A stretch of 64,000 nt of DNA from Desulfacinum sp. (GTDB taxonomy: Bacteria > Desulfobacterota > Syntrophobacteria > Syntrophobacterales > DSM-9756). The notes below the pieces were generated by a model. That model was not told the DNA's origin. It saw nothing but the letters and a program-made list of their open reading frames with translations, and searched no databases. This document shows, in pieces, positions 58,122 through 64,000 of this stretch; positions within the stretch are counted from its first letter, which is position 1, and every line of letters begins with the position of its first letter. The DNA is taken from NCBI GenBank assembly GCA_014359885.1, contig JACIYN010000059.1, positions 37,406 to 101,405 on the forward strand, given 5' to 3'. The position numbers and the translations under genes were made by a program.

Positions 58122-58679
58122 ATGAGCACAGAACTGGCGCAGATCGAACAGCAGATCGCCGAGATGAAGGCCCAGCTGGAGGCGCTCCAGAAGAAGAGCC
58201 CGTCCAACAAGCTTTCCATGGTGGTCTTCAGCGGGGACCTGGATCGGGCCCTGGCCGCCTTCATCATCGCCACGGGCGCCGTGGCCATGGGCATGGACGT
58301 GGTGATGTTCTTCACCTTCTGGGCCACGCCCATCCTGCGGGATCCCAAGAAGAAAGTGGACGACAAGGACCTCATGGGCAAGATGTTCGGCACCATGCTG
58401 CCCAAGGGGGCCTGTTCCGTCAAGCTGTCCAAGATGAACATGGGCGGCATGGGAACGGCCATGATGAAGAACCTCATGAAGCAGAAGAACGTGGCGTCCC
58501 TGGATCAGATGATCGAGCTGGCCGGCGAGCTGGGCGTCCAGATCTACGTGTGCGAACTGTCCATGGACCTCATGGGCTTCAAGCGCGAGGAGATGATCGA
58601 CTATCCGTCCATGGACTTCTGCGGCGTGGCCAAGTTCCTGGAAGAGGCCATGGACAGCCGGGTGCAGCTGTTCATCTAA
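58122..58679 (+). CDS. DsrE/DsrF/DrsH-like sulfur-transfer protein
   Basis: A 185-residue DsrE-family protein. Residues 1-25 form a charged coiled-coil; residues about 30-185 are the alpha/beta DsrE domain (LSMVVFSGDLDRALAAFIIATGAVAMGMDVVMFFTFW). Cys98, Cys144 and Cys167 could carry persulfide; Cys144 (YVCELS) is the usual active-site place in this group. Family members exchange sulfane sulfur with TusA. GGGAGG lies eight bases upstream. The gene is followed by tusA after 75 bases that include an intra-operon hairpin (about 58688-58711). Confidence 0.9.
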   Translation: MSTELAQIEQQIAEMKAQLEALQKKSPSNKLSMVVFSGDLDRALAAFIIATGAVAMGMDVVMFFTFWATPILRDPKKKVDDKDLMGKMFGTMLPKGACSVKLSKMNMGGMGTAMMKNLMKQKNVASLDQMIELAGELGVQIYVCELSMDLMGFKREEMIDYPSMDFCGVAKFLEEAMDSRVQLFI

Positions 58680-58754
58680 AAAGGCAAGCCGAGAAGCCGG
58701 AAGGCTTCGGTTAACACGGGAAACATTCCCCACCCCAAGCAAGGAGGAACCACC

Positions 58755-58997
58755 ATGAGCAACGCCATTCAAGCCGACAAAGTCATGGATCTCAAGGGTC
58801 TGCCGTGCCCCATGCCGGTGGTCAAGGTGAGCAAGGGAATCAAGGAAGTGGAAGTGGGCCAGATCCTGGAAGCCCAGACCACGGACCCGGGCTCCCTCAC
58901 CGACTTTCCCGCCTGGGCCCGCACCAGCGGAAACGAGATCGTGGACACGATCCAGGAAAACGGCGTGATCCGCATCTTCATCAAGAGGAACGTCTAA
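58755..58997 (+). CDS. tusA: TusA/SirA-family sulfurtransferase
   Basis: An 80-residue TusA-like sulfur carrier with active Cys18 in the L-P-C-P-M-P motif and the LEAQTTDPGSLTDFPAWARTSGNEI core. It ferries persulfide sulfur between desulfurases, DsrE proteins and acceptors. AAGGAGG stands six bases before the ATG. A GC-rich hairpin (58999-59030) separates it from the membrane subunit genes. In sulfur-oxidising or reducing prokaryotes TusA plus DsrE often sit with Hdr-like proteins, as here. Confidence 0.93.
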   Translation: MSNAIQADKVMDLKGLPCPMPVVKVSKGIKEVEVGQILEAQTTDPGSLTDFPAWARTSGNEIVDTIQENGVIRIFIKRNV

Positions 58998-58998
58998 C

Positions 58999-59030
58999 GG
59001 GAAGGGGCCCCGGTGGGGCCCCGCTTTCCC
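58999..59030 (+). other. Intra-operon GC-rich hairpin
   Basis: GGGAAGGGGCCCC pairs with GGGGCCCCGCTTTCCC around a GGT loop right after the tusA stop. There is no T tract. It may protect the upstream small mRNAs or reduce expression of the membrane subunits. Confidence 0.5.
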
Positions 59031-59056
59031 ATGAGGATTCAACAAGGGGGGTTCCC

Positions 59057-59767
59057 GTGCACACCATCTACTACCTGGTTCTCGTCCCCATGGTCTATGC
59101 GGCCTTCGCCGTCTTCATCGTGGGTTCCATCGCCCGCATGATCAAGATTCTCCGCACTCCCAAGCACCCCACGACGCTCCAGATCTTTCCCAAGAAGGAA
59201 CCGGCCTGGCTCTACGCCCTGTCGGACACCTTTCTCATGCCCACCGTGCTCCGCCACAACCCGCTCCTGTGGGTCTTCCTGGCCCTCTTCCACGGCGCCG
59301 TGTTGCTGCTGGTGATCGGACACCTGGAACTTTTCAGCGATTTCGCCATCTTCCAGATCATTCCCCACGAAATCTTCATCGGAAAGGGCCTGGTCGGGCT
59401 CATGGCCGCCGTCTCCCTGCTCTACTTCCTCTTCCGGCGCTTCACCTCGCCCGTACGGGACATCTCGGTGGCCGAAGACTACTACCTGCTCATCCTGCTC
59501 TTTCTCACGGTCATCTTCGGAAGCGAAATGGACTGGGCCCGGCGCTGGTACGACTACGACGTCATGGGCGTGGACGCCTACCGCACCTACCTGTGGAGCA
59601 TGATCACCTTCCAGCCCCAGGTGCCCGATGATATTCTCTTTTCCGGGCACTCCTTCATGCTGGTGCTCCACGTCTTCTTCGCCAACATCTTCCTCATGGT
59701 CTTTCCCTTCAGCAAGATCATGCACACCTTCTTCGCGCTGCCCGTGAACAAACTGAGAAGAGGTTAA
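59057..59767 (+). CDS. NarI/DsrM-like b-type cytochrome membrane subunit
   Basis: A 236-residue integral membrane protein with about five helices, of the NarI/DsrM/HdrE type. His residues in helix regions (about 70 to 100, LRHNPLLWVFLALFHGAVLLLVIGHLELF, and near 195, FSGHSFMLVLHVFFANIF) suit binding of two heme b. It would pass quinol electrons to the HdrD-like partner encoded two bases downstream. Translation begins at a GTG at 59057 with AAGGGGGG upstream. DsrMK-type pairs couple membrane quinone to sulfur-reducing thiol/disulfide chemistry. Confidence 0.88.
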   Translation: MHTIYYLVLVPMVYAAFAVFIVGSIARMIKILRTPKHPTTLQIFPKKEPAWLYALSDTFLMPTVLRHNPLLWVFLALFHGAVLLLVIGHLELFSDFAIFQIIPHEIFIGKGLVGLMAAVSLLYFLFRRFTSPVRDISVAEDYYLLILLFLTVIFGSEMDWARRWYDYDVMGVDAYRTYLWSMITFQPQVPDDILFSGHSFMLVLHVFFANIFLMVFPFSKIMHTFFALPVNKLRRG

Positions 59768-59769
59768 CC

Positions 59770-61026
59770 ATGGACGCCAAGACGCGTGACGACCTTTTGC
59801 AGCTGTTTCAGTCCAAACTGAACCGGGCCATGACCTATTATCTGGAGACGTGCACCCGGTGCGGCGTGTGCACCACCGCCTGTCACGTCTACCAGTCCAT
59901 GCCCCAGGCCAAGTACATCGCCGCCTACCGGGCGGAGATCGTGCGGCGCATCTACAAGAAATACTTCAAGGGCCAGGGCAAGGTGTGGCCGTCCTACGGC
60001 GAGGCCAAAGAGCTCACGGAGATGGCCCTGGAGGAGCTCTACGAGGCGGCCTATTCCTGCACCGGATGCCGGCGGTGCATGGTCTACTGTCCCTTCGGCA
60101 TCGACACCCAGATGATCATGTCCATCGCCAAGCTCCTTCTGGTGGGCGCCCATGCCGAACCGGAAATCCTCACCCTGCTGGCGGACACCTCCATCGAGAA
60201 GGGAAAATCCATCGAATTCTTCAAGGAGGGTTTTCTCCAGGGAGTGAAGAACCTGGAACAGCAGGTGGTGGAAAAGTGGAAGCTGGAGGCGGAAGGAAAG
60301 ACCGTCATCCCCGTGGACGTGGAAGGGGCCGATCTGCTCTATGTGGCCCTGGCGGGGGCCCATTCCATCATTCCGGCGGCGGCCGTCTTCAACGCGGCGG
60401 GCGAAAACTGGACCCTGAGCTTTTTTGAAGCGGTGAACTTCGGCGCCTTCGTGGGCGATCCCACCCGAACCAAGCTCATCCTGGAGCGGATCATCAACGA
60501 AGCCAGGCGCCTCAAGGTCAAAGAGGTGTGCATCTGCGAATGCGGCACCGCCTACCGGGTGATGAAGCAGCTTTCCGGCAAGCAGCCCTTTGAGGTGTCT
60601 TCCGTCACCGAGGTGCACGCCCGCTACATCCGGGAAGGGCGCATCAAGCTGGACAAGACCCGCTTCCAGGGCCCCATCACCTACCACGACCCGTGCCAGA
60701 TCGCCCGAAACGGCGGGATCCTGGAAGAACCGCGCTACATCCTCCGGCACCTCACCGACGATTACCGGGAGATGGCTCCCGACCCCCGCTACAATTACTG
60801 TTGCGGAGGCGGAGGCGGCCTGGTGGCCCTGGGCGAGGAGACGCTGGACTTCCGCATGAAGTCGGCCCGGGTCAAGGCCGAGCAGGTGCAGAAGACCGGG
60901 GCGGCCATTCTGGCCACGGCCTGCGAAAACTGCCACACCCAGCTGGAAAACCTGAACCACCACTACAAGCTGGGCATGAACGTGCAGTTTCTCACCTCCA
61001 TGGTGGCCGACGCCCTGGTGATCTAG
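59770..61026 (+). CDS. HdrD/DsrK-like iron-sulfur CCG-domain protein
   Basis: A 418-residue cytoplasmic Fe-S protein. Two [4Fe-4S] sites are formed by C28/31/34/38 and C97/100/103/107. Two CCG-type motifs follow: one ends in Y-N-Y-C-C-G-G-G-G-G (about 338-347) preceded by Y-H-D-P-C-Q, and one is represented by A-C-E-N-C-H. CCG domains hold the noncubane [4Fe-4S] cluster that cleaves disulfides in HdrB/HdrD and DsrK. Together with the membrane subunit it may reduce a disulfide or polysulfide bound to DsrE/TusA. It closes the sulfur relay operon. Confidence 0.93.
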   Translation: MDAKTRDDLLQLFQSKLNRAMTYYLETCTRCGVCTTACHVYQSMPQAKYIAAYRAEIVRRIYKKYFKGQGKVWPSYGEAKELTEMALEELYEAAYSCTGCRRCMVYCPFGIDTQMIMSIAKLLLVGAHAEPEILTLLADTSIEKGKSIEFFKEGFLQGVKNLEQQVVEKWKLEAEGKTVIPVDVEGADLLYVALAGAHSIIPAAAVFNAAGENWTLSFFEAVNFGAFVGDPTRTKLILERIINEARRLKVKEVCICECGTAYRVMKQLSGKQPFEVSSVTEVHARYIREGRIKLDKTRFQGPITYHDPCQIARNGGILEEPRYILRHLTDDYREMAPDPRYNYCCGGGGGLVALGEETLDFRMKSARVKAEQVQKTGAAILATACENCHTQLENLNHHYKLGMNVQFLTSMVADALVI

Positions 61027-61477
61027 AAAAACGATCATCAGATTCTTTCATCCCCGCGGGATGAGCGGGCGGGGATCAACCCCGCCCCTACCCGGCAGGT
61101 TCATTTTCCTTGGTAGGGGGGTGCTTTACGAACGCGCGCAAGAACCACACGCTGGGGAGGAACCGCCCCATTCAGGAGCAGCCCCCAAGGGCTGCGCCAC
61201 GAGAGAAACGGTCGCTTTCTCGCCGTCGGCCAAGCCCTTAGAAAGATGGAGAGAGGGCGGACGGCCGGATCACGATGACGGGCCCGCTGCCGAGGCAGGC
61301 GGCCTTTTTTTGAAAGGGGGCACGTGCCAAAAGACACAAAGTCGGCTCGTACCCCCGCCCACAATCCCCAACAAGGAAAGGAGGTGATCCCTAGCCGAAG
61401 CTGGAAGGTGCCTTTCGGCGGCGCTCGGAACCCCGCCGGAACATCCCTTAACAAACGATTGGAAGGAGAGAGGTGAG
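61027..61477. repeat. Intergenic region with REP-like elements
   Basis: No gene is supported. A GCGGGCGGGGATCAACCCCGCCC palindrome is at about 61065-61088 followed by a decayed GGGTGCTTTACG unit. About 61160-61250 is a GGGGCTTC/ GCTGCGCCACGAGAGAAACGG element resembling one near 52740. A likely promoter for the porin gene was not identified; GGAAGGAGAGAGG precedes its start. Confidence 0.6.
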
Positions 61478-61787
61478 ATGAAAAGAACGGTTTCCATTGT
61501 CTTTTTACTGTTTCTTTTAGGGGCCTTGGCCGCGCCCCCGGCGCAGGCCACCAACGGAGACAACCTCATCGCCGTGGGCCCCGTCTCCCGCGCCATGGGC
61601 GGCGTGGGCGTGGCGGCACCCCAGGACGCCATCAGCGCCGTCTTCGTCAACCCGGCGGCCATGTGCTTCGGGCCCTACTGCCCCGCGTCGGAAGTGAATT
61701 TCGGCGGCACGCTCTTCATGCCCAAGGTGGACACCAAGATCAGCTTTCCCAACAACCCCTCCGCCAACGTCTCTTCGGACGGCTGGT
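61478..61787 (+). pseudogene. FadL/OmpP1-type outer membrane porin, interrupted by IS21
   Basis: The 5' part (about 103 codons) of a FadL/TodX/OmpP1 outer membrane channel. It has a signal peptide cleaved near AQA, followed by the family-typical mature N terminus ATNGDNLIAVGPVSRAMGGVGVAAPQDAISAVFVNPAA. FadL-type proteins (usually over 400 residues) take up long-chain fatty acids or hydrocarbons. The frame ends at 61792 only because the IS21 element starts at about 61788. The downstream part is not in the window. Good ribosome-binding site GGAAGGAGAGAGG. Confidence 0.85.
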
Positions 61788-61907
61788 TGTGATAACCCAA
61801 AATTGACCAGGAAAAGGGGCGAGTGATAACCGAAAATTGACCATCCTGGGCGGTAGTCCTCCTGTTAAGTTGGTGCAAACGGGTGCCAACAAGACGGGAG
61901 GAGAGGA

Positions 61908-63407
61908 GTGCTCAAGATGGACCAATACGAGTTGATCAGGACGGGGTATCGGGTCTACGGGAAAAGCATCAGTGAGCTGGCACGTCTGACCGGCCATTCC
62001 CGCAATACGGTGAAGAAGGCGATTCGTGGGGAACCTTGGGGATACAGGGAGCGGCAGCACCAGCCGTTTCCGGCCCTGGGGAGTTATCTGAAGATTATCG
62101 ACAGATGGTTGGCAAGCGACAAGGACAAGCCTTCCAATCAGCGGCATACAGCGCGGCGGATCTACAATCGGTTGGTTCATGAACACGGCTTTAAGGGCAG
62201 TGAATCGACCGTGCGCCGATACGTGAGGCTGGCCAAGATGCAGCTAGGCTTGGCGGGGCCCGGTGCCTTCATCCCGTGCGATCCGGAGGCGGGCTACGAA
62301 GGGGAGGTGGATTGGGGCCAAGCGACAGCGCTGATCGCAGGGCAGACGCAGCGGCTGAAGTTTTTTTGCATGCGCAGCAAATATTCGGGCAAGCACTTTG
62401 TACGGTTTTATCCCTGCGAACGGCAGCAAGCCTTTTTTGACGCCCATATGCGCGCCTTTGAGTTTTTCGGGGGAGTTTTTCCGGTTCTGATCTACGACAA
62501 CCTGACCACCGCTGTGGGCAAGGTCATGCGAGGCAAGGACCGCCAGGAACAAGAAGCCTTTTCCAAGTTCAAGGCCTATTACAGTTTCGAGGCGAAATTT
62601 TGCACTCCCGGCAAGGCCCATGAAAAGGGAGGCGTTGAAGGCCTGGTGGGTCTGGCTCGGCGCAATTACATGGTGCCGATTCCGGAGGCCGAAAGCCTCG
62701 AGGAGCTCAACGAGAAGATTCTGCAACAGTGCTTGTCCTACGGGAAGCACAAGATGGCGGGCCGGGGTCGGACGGTGAACGCTTTGTACGAAGAGGAAAA
62801 GAAGCACCTTTTGCCGCTTCCGAGGGAGGGGTTCAGCAACGTGAGGTTTTTGGAGGGGCGTGTCGATAAGTACGCCACGGTGGTTGCGGACAAGAATCGC
62901 TACTCGGTACCTAGCGCTTATGCGGGTTTCAAGGCCAAGGTTCTGCTTTACGTGGATCGGGTGGAGATTTTCAGTAACGGGAAAAAGCTGGCCCTTCATG
63001 AGCGGATGTACGGCAACAACAAGTGGTGCCTCCAGGCGGATCATTATCTGGAGTTGATCCAGCAGCGGCCGAGGGCCTTCCATAGTGCAAGACCGATTCG
63101 GCAATGGCGAGAGAGCTGGCCCCATGGACTTCATGTCCTTCTGGAGCGGTTTTGCGCGGCCCAGGGGGAGACCAAAGGAATCAAGGATTTCATCACGGTG
63201 CTCATGCTGTACCGAGAACATCCGGCCGATGAGATGGACGCGGCCGTGGAGCAGGCCGGTAAAAACCGAGTGAGCACGAGCGACGGGGTTCGTCATCTTT
63301 TGGCGCAAAGGGCCTGCGAGGTTCACTCCTCGGAGCCCTTGAGGGCCTGGTCATCGCTTCCTCCCGCGGATGTATCCGTCTACGGGCAGCTGGGAGGTGC
63401 GCTATGA
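61908..63407 (+). CDS. istA: IS21-family transposase IstA
   Basis: A 499-residue DDE transposase. A N-terminal helix-turn-helix (ISELARLTGHSRNTVKKAI, about 21-39) is followed by the integrase-type catalytic core: Asp135 (EVDWGQ), Asp197 (IYDNL) and Glu244 (KGGVEG), and a C-terminal beta region. It starts at GTG 61908 directly behind GGGAGGAGAGGA. All catalytic residues are present and no frameshift is seen, so it should be active together with IstB. The stop overlaps the start of istB (ATGA). Confidence 0.97.
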   Translation: MLKMDQYELIRTGYRVYGKSISELARLTGHSRNTVKKAIRGEPWGYRERQHQPFPALGSYLKIIDRWLASDKDKPSNQRHTARRIYNRLVHEHGFKGSESTVRRYVRLAKMQLGLAGPGAFIPCDPEAGYEGEVDWGQATALIAGQTQRLKFFCMRSKYSGKHFVRFYPCERQQAFFDAHMRAFEFFGGVFPVLIYDNLTTAVGKVMRGKDRQEQEAFSKFKAYYSFEAKFCTPGKAHEKGGVEGLVGLARRNYMVPIPEAESLEELNEKILQQCLSYGKHKMAGRGRTVNALYEEEKKHLLPLPREGFSNVRFLEGRVDKYATVVADKNRYSVPSAYAGFKAKVLLYVDRVEIFSNGKKLALHERMYGNNKWCLQADHYLELIQQRPRAFHSARPIRQWRESWPHGLHVLLERFCAAQGETKGIKDFITVLMLYREHPADEMDAAVEQAGKNRVSTSDGVRHLLAQRACEVHSSEPLRAWSSLPPADVSVYGQLGGAL

Positions 63408-64000
63408 GGCCGGGTGCTTTGGTGGAACTGGAGGCCAATCTGAAAGCCTTGAATCTTTCGCGAGTGGCTCGCAACCTGGAAGTTCTCCTTCGTCAGGCAA
63501 AAGAGGCCGGCATCGGCTGCGAAGAGTTTCTTTTGGACCTGACCCACGCCGAACTCCAGGCGCGCGCGGAAAGTCGTCTCAATCGGCGAATCAAGGAAGC
63601 GAAATTTCCCCTTCTCAAGCCCCTCGAAAGCTTTGACTTCGAGGCCGTACCGGACCTGGACATGAGGCTCTTTCGGCAGCTGGTGGAGGGTGAGTACATC
63701 CACGAACGGCGCAATGTCATTTTCCTGGGCCGAAGCGGCACGGGCAAGACCCACATGGCGACGGCCCTGGGGATGGAAGCGTGCCGAAAGAATTATCGGA
63801 CCCGTTTTGTCACCTGCTACGGGTTGGTCAACGAACTGGTGGAGGCCAGACAGGAAAGGTTGCTCCAGCGGCTGATTCAAAAATACGTTCGTTACGACCT
63901 GCTGATTCTCGACGAGCTGGGCTACATTCCGTTTTCCAAGGAAGGTTCGGAGTTGCTGTTCCAGGTCCTGGCGGAACGTCACGAGAAGGGGTCGGTGATC
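63404..64000 (+). CDS. istB: IS21-family helper ATPase IstB (5' part, runs off the window)
   Basis: The first 199 codons of IstB, an AAA+ ATPase related to DnaC that selects target DNA and activates IstA. Walker A GRSGTGKTH lies near residues 109-117 and Walker B LLILDELGY near 165-173. The frame is open to the last base of the window. It starts with ATGA overlapping the istA stop, as usual in this family. Confidence 0.95.
   Translation, partial: MRPGALVELEANLKALNLSRVARNLEVLLRQAKEAGIGCEEFLLDLTHAELQARAESRLNRRIKEAKFPLLKPLESFDFEAVPDLDMRLFRQLVEGEYIHERRNVIFLGRSGTGKTHMATALGMEACRKNYRTRFVTCYGLVNELVEARQERLLQRLIQKYVRYDLLILDELGYIPFSKEGSELLFQVLAERHEKGSVI

Larger units (their letters stand above)
61788..64000 (+). 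mobile_element. IS21-family insertion sequence, right end beyond window
   Basis: The left end starts near 61788 with TGTGATAACC. Two subterminal copies of GATAACCNAAAATTGACC lie at 61791-61808 and 61825-61842 (34 bases apart), the multiple transposase-binding sites typical of IS21. istA and istB follow as an overlapping pair. The right end and target duplication are outside the window. It interrupts the FadL-type gene. Confidence 0.95.

Overview
The window is GC-rich, gene-dense bacterial chromosome, most likely from an anaerobic, sulfur-metabolising Desulfobacterota (Deltaproteobacteria), with a Syntrophobacter/Desulfacinum-like flavour. Evidence for this is a mercury-methylation pair (hgcA, hgcB), an orange-protein (ORP) type cluster of MinD/NifX proteins, a DsrE-TusA-DsrM/DsrK-like sulfur relay operon, anaerobic (cobalt-early) corrin genes, a second HdrC-like ferredoxin and several sigma-54 regulators. 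The lineage is inference. No rRNA, tRNA or CRISPR array was seen.

Layout. 0-19 kb: mostly housekeeping and scattered genes (HdrC-like Fe-S protein, DJ-1/PfpI protein, uvrB, PfkB kinase, DEAD-box RNA helicase, thioesterase, Ski2-like helicase with a phosphoesterase and a GNAT protein, a Ser/Thr kinase with a degenerate receiver, an OFA-type MFS transporter, gamma-carbonic-anhydrase-like protein). 19-28 kb: a co-directional regulon of histidine kinase, sigma-54 response regulator, a sigma-54 promoter, then a Usp-like protein, TSUP exporter, TIGR02186-type membrane protein, PEP-synthase-like protein without its C-terminal barrel, a lone receiver and a second Usp protein. 28-32 kb: threonine synthase, DUF554 protein, dimethylargininase-like protein, rubredoxin-like protein. 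32-38 kb: ORP-type cluster with its own sigma-54 promoter and PAS-containing sigma-54 activator.

39-41.5 kb: hgcA and hgcB. The hgcA frame continues upstream across one in-frame UGA to an ATG with a Shine-Dalgarno sequence and a sigma-70-like promoter. A SECIS-like hairpin follows the UGA, so this HgcA may be a selenoprotein. 41.5-45 kb: SagB-type nitroreductase, FmdB zinc ribbon, MsrA-MsrB fusion, RibD-C/DHFR-like reductase, HDOD protein. 45-57.4 kb: corrin ring genes, cobJ-cbiG-cobM-cbiE/T-cbiD on the minus strand and, behind a cobalamin riboswitch with an intrinsic terminator, cbiC-cobI-btuC-btuD and a fused substrate-binding/Gate membrane protein on the plus strand. These would supply the corrinoid that HgcA needs. 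57.5-61 kb: MarR regulator with a near-leaderless promoter, then DsrE, TusA, a b-type cytochrome subunit and a HdrD/DsrK-like protein. 61.5-64 kb: a FadL-type porin gene interrupted by an IS21-family element (istA complete, istB cut by the window end).

Intergenic DNA is unusually rich in dispersed short repeats: palindromic REP-like units assembled into mosaics, and period-7 degenerate arrays (TGAYNNG) that place stop codons in all frames.
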